Below, in pieces: positions 27,157 through 37,453 of a DNA stretch of 37,453 bases (within the stretch, counting starts at the first letter, position 1; each line of letters opens with the position of its first letter). The position numbers and the translations under genes are program-made. Below the pieces are notes generated by a model. The model saw only the letters and a program-made list of their open reading frames with translations. It ran no database searches and had not been told where the DNA came from. The stretch comes from CAZTHL01 sp964613585 (GTDB taxonomy: Bacteria > Pseudomonadota > Alphaproteobacteria > DSM-16000 > Inquilinaceae): the NCBI GenBank assembly GCA_964613585.1, contig CAZTHL010000036.1, positions 1 through 37,453 on the forward strand. The letters are read 5' to 3'.

Positions 27157-27668
27157 TTGTCGTACTGGATCAGCGACTGGAACGGCACGTCGAGCCGCTC
27201 GCGGCCCTTGAGGAAGGTGAGCTCCATGATGCACACCGCCCCGCGCACATCCGCGCCCATGCGCCGGAACAGCTCGATCGACGCGGCCAGGGTGCCGCCG
27301 GTGGCCATCAGGTCGTCGAGCACCACGATGCGCTGTCCGGGCCGGACCGCGTCGGCCTGGATCTCGATCCGGTCGCTGCCGTACTCCAGGTCGTAGTTGT
27401 AGGAGATGGTATCGCCGGGCAGCTTGCCGGGCTTCCGGACCATGAGGAAGCCGCGTCCGAGCCACAGCGCGAGCGGCGCCGCCACCAGGAAGCCGCGGGA
27501 CTCGATGCCGGCCAGCAGATCCGGTTCCATCGGCCGGATCCAGTCGGCCAGGCGGTCTATGGTCGCCCGCCACGCATCAGGATGTGCCAGAAGCGTGGAG
27601 ATATCGTAAAACTCGATTCCCGGCTTCGGAAAGTTCGGGATGGTCCGGATATGCTCTTTGATGTCCAT
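27153..27668 (-). CDS. apt: Adenine phosphoribosyltransferase
   Basis: This purine-salvage enzyme converts adenine and PRPP to AMP. The protein has 171 residues. Motifs include the N-terminal IPNFPKPGIEFYDIS, GIESRGFLVAAPLA, RKPGKLPG, and the PRPP-binding loop VVLDDLMATGGT (115-126). The start is at 27668 (MDIKEHIRTI). The frame continues upstream to 28025, but that portion overlaps the Mla permease and is not family-like. The gene is convergent with glmS, and an inverted repeat overlaps both stop codons. It is divergent from the mla operon, with a 118-base gap. Confidence 0.95.
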   Translation of the reverse strand: MDIKEHIRTIPNFPKPGIEFYDISTLLAHPDAWRATIDRLADWIRPMEPDLLAGIESRGFLVAAPLALWLGRGFLMVRKPGKLPGDTISYNYDLEYGSDRIEIQADAVRPGQRIVVLDDLMATGGTLAASIELFRRMGADVRGAVCIMELTFLKGRERLDVPFQSLIQYDK

Positions 27669-27786
27669 CGAGGCCCCGATCCGCTCTTGCGAGGCCGGAT
27701 AGTACCGACCCCGACGGCAAACGCAACGTGAGGGCCATGGCCGCAGCGATCCGCTCTTGCCCGGCCCCGGTCCGGGCTGTCGTCCG

Positions 27787-28959
27787 ATGAGCCGCAAGCG
27801 CCGGGATCGCGCCGCCGACCCCGCGGCGCCGGGCCGGGTCCGGGTCGAGCACGAGGCGGACCGGCTGGTCCTGCGCGCCATGGGCGACTGGGATCTGTCG
27901 GCGGCGGGCGCGCTCGACGCGGCCCTGGCCGGGATCGCCCCGCAGCCCGGCGCGCGCGCGGCCGAGGTCGACCTGTCGCGCCTCGAGACGCTCGACACCG
28001 CGGGTGCCTGGCTGCTCCGGCGCACCTGCGACGCCTTCGCCGAGCGCGGCCTGGCCGTGGCCGTGACCGGCGCCGACGCCGTCCAGCAGCGCCTGATCGA
28101 CGACGTGGCCCGGGCCGACTGCAGCTACCCGGTCCGCGAGCGCGCGCCGCCCAAGCTGGTCGAGCTGGCCGAGGCGGTCGGCCGCGCCACCTTCGCCGCC
28201 CGCGACGAGGCGGTCGGGCTGATCGGCTTCCTCGGCCTGGTCCTGGTCCGCCTCGGCACCGTGCTGCGCCGGCCCGGCCGCCTGCGCGGGCGCGCCGTGA
28301 TCCACCACATGGAGAGCACCGGCCTCAACGCCATGCCCATCGTCGGGCTGCTCTCCTTCCTCATCGGCATCGTCCTGGCCTACCAGGGGGCCGAGCAGCT
28401 GCGCCGCTTCGGCGCGGAGATCTTCGTGGTCAACCTGCTCGGCCTCTCGGTCCTGCGCGAGATCGGCGTCCTGCTCACCGCCATCATCGTCGCCGGCCGG
28501 TCGGGCTCGGCCTTCACCGCGCAGATCGGCACCATGAAGGTGAACCAGGAGGTCGACGCCATGGAGACCCTCGGGCTCGACCCGGTCGAGCTGCTGGTCC
28601 TGCCGCGGCTGCTGGCGCTCGCCGTCACCCTGCCGCTGCTCGGCTTCTACGCCGACCTGCTCGGGCTGTTCGGCGGCGCCGTCATGGCCGCGATCGTGCT
28701 CGACATCTCGATCCCGCAATTCGTCCAGCAGCTGCAGTCCTCCGTCGAGGTCAAGCATTTCTGGGTCGGCATCATCAAGGCGCCGGTGTTCGCCTTCACC
28801 ATCGCCATGGTCGGCTGCTACCAGGGCCTCAAGGCGACCGGCAGCGCCCAGGAGGTCGGCCGCCTGACCACCGAGTCGGTGGTCCTGTCGCTGTTCCTGA
28901 TCATCGTCCTCGACGCCGCCTTCTCGGTGTTCTTCTCGCTGATCGGCCTCGGCCCATGA
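27787..28959 (+). CDS. MlaE-family ABC transporter permease fused to an N-terminal STAS domain
   Basis: This is the inner-membrane permease of an MCE-type lipid transport system, which moves phospholipids between outer and inner membranes. The protein has 390 residues. Residues about 15-110 form a cytoplasmic STAS-like domain (RLETLDTAGAWLLRRT is the typical core). In E. coli the equivalent is the separate protein MlaB. Residues about 140-390 are the MlaE permease with the conserved NQEVDAMETLGLDPVELLVLPR loop and five or six helices. The ATG at 27787 is preferred over an upstream TTG. The TGA stop overlaps the ATPase-gene start in an ATGA arrangement once the assembly gap is collapsed. Confidence 0.93.
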   Translation: MSRKRRDRAADPAAPGRVRVEHEADRLVLRAMGDWDLSAAGALDAALAGIAPQPGARAAEVDLSRLETLDTAGAWLLRRTCDAFAERGLAVAVTGADAVQQRLIDDVARADCSYPVRERAPPKLVELAEAVGRATFAARDEAVGLIGFLGLVLVRLGTVLRRPGRLRGRAVIHHMESTGLNAMPIVGLLSFLIGIVLAYQGAEQLRRFGAEIFVVNLLGLSVLREIGVLLTAIIVAGRSGSAFTAQIGTMKVNQEVDAMETLGLDPVELLVLPRLLALAVTLPLLGFYADLLGLFGGAVMAAIVLDISIPQFVQQLQSSVEVKHFWVGIIKAPVFAFTIAMVGCYQGLKATGSAQEVGRLTTESVVLSLFLIIVLDAAFSVFFSLIGLGP

Positions 28960-29007
28960 CCCGCCCCGACCGCGCCGCCCCCGACCGCGCCGCCCCCGAC
29001 CGCGCCG

Positions 29008-29107
29008 NNNNNNNNNNNNNNNNNNNNNNNNNNNNNNNNNNNNNNNNNNNNNNNNNNNNNNNNNNNNNNNNNNNNNNNNNNNNNNNNNNNNNNNNNNNNN
29101 NNNNNNN
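29008..29107. other. Assembly gap of 100 N
   Basis: A run of exactly 100 N, a conventional placeholder length. The 55 bases before it (28953-29007) and after it (29108-29162) are identical and include the ATG of the ATPase gene and 15-base repeats. The two contigs therefore probably overlap here, and the true sequence may contain neither the N run nor the duplicate. The alternative is a longer repeat array hidden in the gap. Confidence 0.93.
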
Positions 29108-29110
29108 CCC

Positions 29111-29974
29111 ATGACCCGCCCCGACCGCGCCGCCCCCGACCGCGCCGCCCCCGACCGCGCCGTCCCTGACCGCGCGTCCTTCGCCGAGCCGCCGCCCGTG
29201 ATCCGGGTGCGCGGCCTGCGCACCCAGTTCGGCAGCCAGGTGGTCCATGACGGCCTCGACCTCGACGTCCGCCCGGGCGAGGTGCTCGGCGTGGTCGGCG
29301 GCTCCGGCTCCGGCAAGTCGGTCCTGCTCAAGAACATCGTCGGGCTGCTGCGCCCGGCCGCCGGCCGCATCGAGGTGTTCGGCCAGGACACCCACACGCT
29401 CGACGAGCGCGACGGTGCCGCCCTGCGCTCCAGATTCGGCGTGCTGTTCCAGGACGGCGCGCTGTTCAGCTCGATGACGGTGGCCGAGAACATCGCCGTG
29501 CCGCTCAAGGAGTACGGCCGCATCGCCGGCTCGCTGATCGACGACCTGGTGCGGGTCAAGCTGTGCATGGTCGGCCTGCCGCCGAGCGCCGCCACCAAGT
29601 CGCCCTTCGAGCTGTCCGGCGGCATGCGCAAGCGCGCCGGCCTCGCCCGGGCGCTGGCCATGGACCCGCAGCTGCTGTTCCTCGACGAGCCGACCGCCGG
29701 GCTCGACCCGATCGGCGCGGCCGCGTTCGACCGGCTGATCGGCAACCTGCGCGAAAGCCTTCATCTGACCGTCTTCATGGTGACCCATGATCTCGACAGC
29801 CTGGCGGCGATCTGCGATCGGATCGCCGTCCTGATCGACAAGAGGATCGTCGTCGACACCATGGAGAACCTCCTGCACTACGACCAGCCGTGGATCCGCG
29901 ACTACTTCCACGGGCCCCGCGGCCGCATGGCGCGGCAGGCCGCCGAGGCCGGCCGGCCCGCGGCGGCCGACTGA
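29111..29974 (+). CDS. MCE/Mla-type ABC transporter ATP-binding protein
   Basis: This is the ATPase subunit (MlaF-type) that powers lipid transport with the STAS-MlaE permease. The protein has 287 residues. Walker A GGSGSGKS is at 63-70, the Q-loop Q at 114, signature LSGGMRKR at 168-175, Walker B LLFLDEP at 188-194, and the switch VTHD near 225. The first 29 residues are a family-atypical extension made of DRAAP pentapeptide repeats and encoded by the 15-base repeat at the assembly gap. The ABC core starts at about residue 30 (VIRVRGLRTQF). A later start is conceivable, but no clear ribosome-binding site marks one. Confidence 0.93.
   Translation: MTRPDRAAPDRAAPDRAVPDRASFAEPPPVIRVRGLRTQFGSQVVHDGLDLDVRPGEVLGVVGGSGSGKSVLLKNIVGLLRPAAGRIEVFGQDTHTLDERDGAALRSRFGVLFQDGALFSSMTVAENIAVPLKEYGRIAGSLIDDLVRVKLCMVGLPPSAATKSPFELSGGMRKRAGLARALAMDPQLLFLDEPTAGLDPIGAAAFDRLIGNLRESLHLTVFMVTHDLDSLAAICDRIAVLIDKRIVVDTMENLLHYDQPWIRDYFHGPRGRMARQAAEAGRPAAAD
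29121..29170 (+). repeat. 15-base tandem repeat coding DRAAP pentapeptides
   Basis: Units CCGACCGCGCCGCCC at 29121-29135 and 29136-29150 are identical, and the next unit at 29151-29165 differs by one base. A degenerate fourth unit follows. Each unit adds five residues in frame to the N-terminus of the ATPase. The same array begins on the far side of the gap at 28966, which explains why the assembly broke here. Confidence 0.9.
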
Positions 29975-29983
29975 GGCCGGGCC

Positions 29984-30955
29984 ATGGAGACGCGCGCCAG
30001 CTACATCGCCGTCGGCAGCTTCGTGCTGCTGCTCATGGCCGGGCTGCTCGGCTTCGCCCTGTGGCTCAGCGTCATCGGCGGCCGCGAGGACACCGAGCGC
30101 TACATCGTGTTCTTCGAGGGCTCGGTCACCGGGCTCAATGTCGGCAGCGCGGTCCGGCTGAGCGGCATCGAGGTCGGCGAGGTCGCCGCCATCGCGCTCG
30201 ACGAGCAGCAGATCGGCCGGGTCCGCACCGTGCTCGAGGTCGCGGCCGACACGCCGGTCGAGCCCGGCATCGCCGCCACCCTGGAGCTGCAGGGCCTGAC
30301 CGGCGGCGTCTTCATCCAGCTCGAGTACGACGCGGACGAGGCGGCGGACCGGCCGATCCGCGAGGTCGCCGGCGAGCCCTATCCGGTGATCCCGTCCACG
30401 CCCTCGCCGCTCGAGCAGGTCTACGAGTCGGTGCCCGAGCTGCTGGCCGAGGCCACCCGGATCCTGTCCAGCCTTCAAGCCCTGGTCTCCGAGGAGAACC
30501 TGCGCACGGTCACCGAGATCCTGGTCAACGTGCAGAGCCTGACCGAGGCGCTCGATGCGGAGACCCGCGACCTGGGGCGGCTGACCGCCCGGCTCGACGC
30601 CACCCTGGAGAACGTGAACGCCCTCGTCGTGCAGCTGACCGACGACTCCGGCCGGCTGACCGAGGAGGCGACCGAGACCCTGGGCGCGGTGCGCGGCCAG
30701 ACCGCCCAGGTCGGCAACGAGGTGGCCGAGATGGCCGCGGCCTTCGCCGCCACCGCCGAGGAGCTGGAAGGCCTGATCGGCGAGAACCGCGCGGCGATCG
30801 GCGACTTCGCCCAGTCCGGCCTGTACGAGCTGACCCTGACCCTGGGCGAGCTGCGCCAGCTCGCCGACAACCTCTCGCGCGTCGCCGCCCGCTTCGAGCG
30901 CGGCGGCGCCACCCTGTTCTTCGGCGACACCAACGAAGGGCGGCCGATCCAGTGA
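29984..30955 (+). CDS. MCE-domain protein (MlaD family)
   Basis: This is the periplasmic, membrane-anchored substrate-binding subunit of the MCE lipid transporter. The protein has 323 residues: one N-terminal transmembrane helix (about 8-30), one MCE domain (about 40-120, with GSVTGLNVGSAVRLSGIEVGEV and ATLELQGLTGGVFIQLE), then a long helical C-terminal part (about 130-310). That part is rich in Leu/Glu/Asp and may be coiled-coil, as in MCE proteins that form a periplasmic tube or needle. It starts 9 bases after the ATPase stop, and its own stop overlaps the lipoprotein GTG start. Confidence 0.92.
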   Translation: METRASYIAVGSFVLLLMAGLLGFALWLSVIGGREDTERYIVFFEGSVTGLNVGSAVRLSGIEVGEVAAIALDEQQIGRVRTVLEVAADTPVEPGIAATLELQGLTGGVFIQLEYDADEAADRPIREVAGEPYPVIPSTPSPLEQVYESVPELLAEATRILSSLQALVSEENLRTVTEILVNVQSLTEALDAETRDLGRLTARLDATLENVNALVVQLTDDSGRLTEEATETLGAVRGQTAQVGNEVAEMAAAFAATAEELEGLIGENRAAIGDFAQSGLYELTLTLGELRQLADNLSRVAARFERGGATLFFGDTNEGRPIQ

Positions 30956-31644
30956 GCCCCTCCCTCTCCCGGGCCGGCCGGGCCCGCCGCCGGCTGGCCC
31001 TGGCCGCGGCGGCCCTCGCGCTCGCCGGCTGCACCGCGGTGCTCGAGCCGCTCCGGCCCGAGTCGCCGCAGCTCTACGTGCTGTCGCCGAAGAGCACCTT
31101 CGCCGACGGCCTGCCCCGGGTCGACTGGCAGCTGCTGGTCGAGCCGCCGGTCTCCGCCGCCGGGCTCGACACCTTCCGCATCGCCCTGCGCGAGACCCCG
31201 GTCACCCTCGACTACTACGCCTCGGTCGCCTGGACCGACCGGGCGCCGCAGATGGTGCAAACCCTGCTGGTCGAGAGCTTCGAGAACTCCGGCCGCATCG
31301 TCTCGGTCGGCCGCGAGAGCGCCGGGCTGCGCTCGGACTTCCTGCTGCAGAGCGAGCTGCGCGAGTTCCAGGCCGAGTATTTCGGCGGCGAGCCCCGGGT
31401 CCGGGTCGGCCTCAACAGCAAGCTGATCAGCTTCCCCGACCGCGAGATCATCGCCGGCGCCACCTTCAGCCACGCGGTGCCGTTCCGCGACGGCAGCTTC
31501 GACACCGTGGTCACCGCCTTCGACGAGGCGCTCGGCGCCGTGCTCAAGGACACGGTGGAGTGGGCGCTGACCGAGGGTCAGCGGCACTGGCGGACGCGCG
31601 CCGCCGAGCCGGTGGCGCTGTCGCCCGCCGCCGCCCGGCGGTAA
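30952..31644 (+). CDS. ABC-type transport auxiliary lipoprotein (PqiC/LptE-like)
   Basis: This is an envelope lipoprotein of 230 residues from a GTG start at 30952 that overlaps the MCE gene stop by 4 bases. The signal peptide ends with the lipobox LALAGC. The mature part resembles the ABC_trans_aux family found with MCE operons (PqiC-type): YVLSPKSTF near the start and LLVEPPVSAAGLDTFRIAL. It probably links the MCE protein to the outer membrane. The same frame is open back to 29890, but that part lies inside the ATPase and MCE genes. It is the last gene of the mla operon. Confidence 0.87.
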   Translation: MSPSLSRAGRARRRLALAAAALALAGCTAVLEPLRPESPQLYVLSPKSTFADGLPRVDWQLLVEPPVSAAGLDTFRIALRETPVTLDYYASVAWTDRAPQMVQTLLVESFENSGRIVSVGRESAGLRSDFLLQSELREFQAEYFGGEPRVRVGLNSKLISFPDREIIAGATFSHAVPFRDGSFDTVVTAFDEALGAVLKDTVEWALTEGQRHWRTRAAEPVALSPAAARR

Positions 31645-31794
31645 CACGACGAAAACCCGGCGAAACCCGGCGGAAACCGCGCGCACGTTCCGCCGAAACA
31701 CCCGTGCCGTCCTATCGGTGCCGGCGCGGGCGGGACCGCGGCCGCGATCCGGCCGGCGCCCGCCGCCGCCCATCGCACCCACGGGAGGACGAGC

Positions 31795-32607
31795 ATGCAG
31801 ATCCTGCGCATCGGCCGCCGGGGCGCGGCCGTCGAGACATGGCAGAGCTTCCTCGTCGGCCAGGGCTTCGACCCCGGCCCGGTCGACGGCATCTTCGGCC
31901 CCGGCACCCGGGACGCCACCGAGGATTTCCAGCAGACCCACGGCCTGGTGCCCGACGGCATCGTCGGCCCGCGCACCCTCGGCCAGGCCCTGCTGCTCGG
32001 CTTCGACCTGATCGACGGGGACGAGGCCGAGGACCGCTCCGCCATCGCCGAGCCCTCCGACGAGCGGACCAGCGCCAACTGGCCGGAGCGGCCGGACTTC
32101 CCGCCGCTGGTCGGCACCGGGGGGCGCCAGCGCGTGTTCGGCCGCTTCGAGTTCGTGCACGACCCGCAGCCGGACAACCGCGAGCACATCGCCATCCTCG
32201 GCGGCTGGGAGCGGGACAACATCGTCACGGTCGAGATCCCGCAGCTCGCCCGCATCGGCCGGCCGCGCTCGACCCGCCAGCGCTTCCACCGCCGCGCCGC
32301 CGAGCCGGTGCGGCGCCTGTGGGAGGCCTGGGAGCGCGCCGGCCTGCTCGACCGGATCGGCACCTGGCACGGCTCCTACGTTCCGCGCTTCATCCGCGGC
32401 AGCACCCGCACCCTCAGCAACCACGCCTTCGGCAGCGCCTTCGACATCAACTACGCCCACAACCGGCTCGGCATGATGCCGGCCCTGGTCGGCCGGCGCG
32501 GCTCGGTGCGCGAGCTGGTGCCGATCGCCCACGAGCACGGCTTCTACTGGGGCGGCCATTTCCGCCGGCGCGACGGCATGCATTTCGAGCTGGCCCGGCT
32601 CGACTGA
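31795..32607 (+). CDS. Peptidoglycan-binding M15-type peptidase (endolysin-like)
   Basis: This 270-residue protein has an N-terminal PG_binding_1 domain (residues 1-65: RIGRRGAAVETWQSFLVGQGF, DGIFGPGT, GLVPDGIVGPRT) and a C-terminal D-Ala-D-Ala carboxypeptidase/endopeptidase domain of the M15 family. The zinc-site motif SNHAFGSAFDI places H210 and D217, and GMHFE places H263. It probably cleaves peptide cross-links in peptidoglycan. No signal peptide is visible: the protein starts MQILRIGRRG. Export is therefore unexplained, as in phage lysins. A strong GGGAGGA site precedes the ATG at 31795. It sits alone between the mla operon and the TRAP genes, with 150-base and 207-base gaps. Confidence 0.85.
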   Translation: MQILRIGRRGAAVETWQSFLVGQGFDPGPVDGIFGPGTRDATEDFQQTHGLVPDGIVGPRTLGQALLLGFDLIDGDEAEDRSAIAEPSDERTSANWPERPDFPPLVGTGGRQRVFGRFEFVHDPQPDNREHIAILGGWERDNIVTVEIPQLARIGRPRSTRQRFHRRAAEPVRRLWEAWERAGLLDRIGTWHGSYVPRFIRGSTRTLSNHAFGSAFDINYAHNRLGMMPALVGRRGSVRELVPIAHEHGFYWGGHFRRRDGMHFELARLD

Positions 32608-32609
32608 TC

Positions 32610-32645
32610 GCCCGCCCGGCCGCCCGCCCGGCCGCCCGCCCGGCA
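32610..32645 (+). repeat. 12-base tandem repeat, three copies
   Basis: GCCCGCCCGGCC occurs at 32610-32621 and 32622-32633, and with one change at the last base at 32634-32645. It begins 3 bases after the peptidase stop codon. It is probably a GC-rich slippage product in non-coding sequence. Confidence 0.85.
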
Positions 32646-32814
32646 CCCTGAAAGGCCGGCCCCCGCGACGGCGGCGGGCGCGCGGCGCCGCACGCCGCGT
32701 TGACGCCGCCGCGGCTGGCCGGGCATAGTTCCCCCCGGTACGAAAATAACCCGCCGCCGGCCGGACCGGCAGGGCCGGCCACCCCGGCGGAAGAACAGAG
32801 AGGCGAGCATCCTC

Positions 32815-33804
32815 ATGAGCATGGGCAGGGTGGCCGCGCTGGCGGCCGCAGCAGGCCTGGGCCTGGGCCTGGGCCTGGGCCAGGGTCTGGGCGGGCAGCC
32901 GGCCGCGGCGCAGGAGCAGTTCCTGGTGATCGGCACCGGCGGCGTCACCGGCGTCTACTATCCCACGGGCGGCGCGATCCAGCGCCTGGTCAACGCCGGC
33001 CGCGACGAGCACGGCGTGCGCGTCTCGGTCGAGAGCACCGGCGGCTCGGTGTTCAATCTGAACGCGCTCGAGTCCGGCGACATCGACATGGGCGTGGTCC
33101 AGTCGGACTGGCAGTACCACGCCTATTACGGCACCCACGAGAACTTCCCGGAGGCGAACGAGGACCTCCGTGCGGTCTTCTCGATCCACAGCGAGCCGTT
33201 CCAGGTGGTCGCCCGCGCCGACGCCGGCATCGAGACCTTCGAGGATCTGCAGGGCGAGCGGGTCAACATCAGCAACCCCGGCGCCGGCGCCCGCGCCACC
33301 ATGGAGGTGGTGATGAACGCCTATGGCTGGACCACCGACGTGTTCAGCCAGACCTCCGAGCTGGCCGCCGCCGAGCAGAGCCAGGCGCTGTGCGACAACA
33401 ATGTCGACGCCATCGTCTTCGTCGTCGGCATCCCCAGCGGCACCATCCAGGAGGCGACCACCAGCTGCGACAGCGTGCTGGTCGACGTCGCCGGCGAGCC
33501 GATCCGCCAGCTGATCGAGGAGAACCCGTACTACGCCGAGGCGACCATCCCGGGCGGCCTCTACCGCGGCAACCCGGAGCCGACCGAGACCTTCGGCGTC
33601 AAGGCGACCCTGGTCACCAGCGCCGACACCGACGAGGAGGCGGTCTACCAGGTGGTCCGCGCCGTGTTCGAGAACTTCGACGACTTCCGCCGCCTGCACC
33701 CGGCCTTCACCAACCTGGAGAAGGAGGACATGGTCGAGGAGGGGCTGTCGGCGCCGCTGCACGACGGCGCCCGCCGCTACTACGAGGAGGCCGGCCTGCT
33801 CTGA
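32815..33804 (+). CDS. TAXI-family TRAP transporter substrate-binding protein
   Basis: This is the periplasmic solute receptor of a tripartite ATP-independent transporter. The protein has 329 residues. The signal peptide covers about residues 1-32, with cleavage likely after PAAA. Its hydrophobic core contains an unusual GLGLGLGLGQGLG stretch encoded by hexamer repeats. The TAXI hallmark IGTGGVTGVYYPTGGAI follows at about 39-54, with ESTGGSVFNLNALESGDIDMGVVQSDW and GIPSGTIQEAT later. TAXI proteins from other bacteria bind dicarboxylates or glutamate-like acids, but the ligand here cannot be predicted. Two ATGs (32815 and 32821) are possible starts. The gene lies 120 bases before the fused permease. 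Confidence 0.93.
   Translation: MSMGRVAALAAAAGLGLGLGLGQGLGGQPAAAQEQFLVIGTGGVTGVYYPTGGAIQRLVNAGRDEHGVRVSVESTGGSVFNLNALESGDIDMGVVQSDWQYHAYYGTHENFPEANEDLRAVFSIHSEPFQVVARADAGIETFEDLQGERVNISNPGAGARATMEVVMNAYGWTTDVFSQTSELAAAEQSQALCDNNVDAIVFVVGIPSGTIQEATTSCDSVLVDVAGEPIRQLIEENPYYAEATIPGGLYRGNPEPTETFGVKATLVTSADTDEEAVYQVVRAVFENFDDFRRLHPAFTNLEKEDMVEEGLSAPLHDGARRYYEEAGLL
32854..32889 (+). repeat. Hexamer tandem repeat in a signal peptide
   Basis: Four perfect GGCCTG units (32854-32877) are followed by GGCCAG and GGTCTG. They lie in frame within the TAXI signal-peptide hydrophobic core. Gain or loss of a unit changes the core by two residues without shifting frame. Confidence 0.9.
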
Positions 33805-33924
33805 GGCGCGCCCGCCGCGGCCGGCACGGCCCCGCGCCCAGGGCCGCGCCGCCGCGGCCGCCGGCGCCCCCGGGGCTCGCCGCCATGACCTTGATGCGGG
33901 CAAGGACCCCAGCCCGGAGCCGGC

Positions 33925-36607
<2,683 letters not shown>

Positions 36608-36618
<11 letters not shown>

Positions 36619-37432
36619 CATCTCACCGGCCGCCGGCCCGGCGGAGCCCCGGCCCGGGGCCGCGCCGGGCGGGGCCGTGGCCGGCCCGGCCGGCGAGCCG
36701 GCCGAGGACCCGGTGGCCCGGCTGGCCGCGCTCGGTCCCGGCCCGCTGCAGGCCATGCGCACCGCCGCGGCCGAGTCGATCGAGTGCCGCCGGGTGCTGG
36801 CCAAGACCGGCGACACGGTGATCAGCGAGCTGATGCGCGGCGAGGGGCCGCTGGCGCCGTGGAAGCACTTCCCGGCCGGCGACGTCTACGACCCGGAGTA
36901 CCACGCCCAGTACTATTACCACCGCCACCCCGAGCACGAGCGTGCCGACGGGGAGCACGGCCATTTCCACAGCTTCCTGCGCGGCCCCGGCATGCCCGGG
37001 GGGCTGGCGCCGGCCGACCCCGGCGCGCTGCGCCGGCCGCCCGAGGAGATCGTCTGCCACCTGATCGCGCTGGCGGTCGACGAGGACGGCCAGCCGGCGC
37101 GGCTGTTCACGGTCAACGCCTGGGTGACCGGCGAGACCTGGTTCCGCGCCGAGGATGTGATCGCCATGCTCGACGGCTTCGTCATCGACCATGCCCGGCC
37201 GTCCTGGCCGGTCAACCGCTGGCTGACGGCGCTGCTCCGCCTGTTCCGCCCGGACGTGGTCGAGCTGATCCGCGAGCGCGACCGGGTGCTCGCCGCGGCC
37301 GCGCGGGGCCGCCCCGAGGCCGAGGTGCTGGCCGACCGCGGCCTCGAGGTCCTGTCCAGCCGCGCCATCGACCTCGACCGCCGCGCCGCCCAGGTCGACC
37401 AGGCCCTGCGCCGCGCCCGCCGCGGCCGGTGA
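36608..37432 (+). CDS. Histidine-rich protein, DUF6969-like, function unknown
   Basis: This is a 274-residue cytoplasmic-looking protein with no signal peptide. Residues 1-35 are a low-complexity Pro/Ala/Gly stretch. The core has a striking cluster of histidines in GDVYDPEYHAQYYYHRHPEH and DGEHGHFHSFLRG (H99, H105, H107, H110, H117, H119, H121), then NAWVTGETWF, DVIAMLDGF and HARPSWPVNRWL. These patterns recall the DUF6969 family, which I name from memory and with modest confidence. The His cluster suggests metal binding. The 11-base overlap with the TRAP permease stop implies coupled translation and a possible link to the imported solute. Confidence 0.6.
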
Positions 37433-37453
37433 GCCGGGCCCCGCGCCGCCGCC

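Noticed and set aside
29890..30951. Upstream part of the frame that contains the auxiliary lipoprotein
   Set aside because: It overlaps the ATPase and MCE genes in another frame. A signal peptide and lipobox start cleanly at the GTG at 30952.
32608..32814. Terminator or CRISPR-like array in the GC-rich repeat region after the peptidase gene
   Set aside because: The repeats are contiguous 12-base units with no spacers, and no T-run follows a stable hairpin.

Overview
The window is a GC-rich bacterial chromosome segment. It most likely comes from an alphaproteobacterium, perhaps a Rhodospirillales- or Geminicoccales-like lineage. The evidence is the gene order nuoG-N / birA / coaX / rnj / mce / DUF1467, a MucR/Ros-type regulator, a STAS-MlaE fusion permease and a tRNA-Val(CAC) of alphaproteobacterial type. 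This placement is inferred from gene content and order, not from a tree. The only gap is a 100-N run at 29008-29107, flanked by identical 55-base sequences, so it looks like an unmerged overlap between contigs.

Layout. (1) 111-9740: nuoG, H, I, J, K, L, M and N, which encode the 75-kDa-type Fe-S subunit, the TYKY subunit and all hydrophobic subunits of respiratory complex I. (2) 9737-14464: a chain joined to nuoN by short overlaps: biotin-protein ligase, type III pantothenate kinase, ribonuclease J, methylmalonyl-CoA epimerase, a two-helix DUF1467 protein and DNA-3-methyladenine glycosylase I. (3) 14465-14846: an RNA-rich non-coding stretch with terminators on opposite strands and a candidate small RNA. 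(4) 14847-19380: a purine-type NCS2/AzgA permease (minus strand), an EamA exporter, a small lipoprotein and an orphan ThDP-dependent enzyme that ends in an intrinsic terminator. (5) 19505-21906: a PP2C phosphatase divergent from a protein that looks like a catalytically dead GGDEF-EAL protein. (6) 22321-23676: a MucR-family regulator, tRNA-Val and phosphoglycolate phosphatase. (7) 23906-27668: glmU-glmS for UDP-GlcNAc synthesis, convergent with apt. (8) 27787-31644: an Mla/MCE lipid-transport operon (STAS-permease, ATPase, MCE protein, auxiliary lipoprotein). (9) 31795-37432: a lysin-like M15 peptidase with a peptidoglycan-binding domain, then a TAXI-type TRAP transporter (binding protein and fused permease with a C-terminal extension) overlapping a histidine-rich protein that resembles DUF6969.

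Most of the window is core metabolism: respiration, cofactor supply, RNA turnover, cell-envelope precursors and envelope lipid transport. The least explained parts are the PP2C/degenerate GGDEF-EAL pair, the candidate anti-Shine-Dalgarno small RNA near 14.6 kb, the MucR protein without a full zinc-ligand set, and the histidine-rich protein coupled to the TAXI-TRAP transporter. I saw no CRISPR array, insertion sequence, prophage or rRNA. Several tandem repeats of 6, 12, 15 and 21 bases lie in or near genes and could vary in length between strains.
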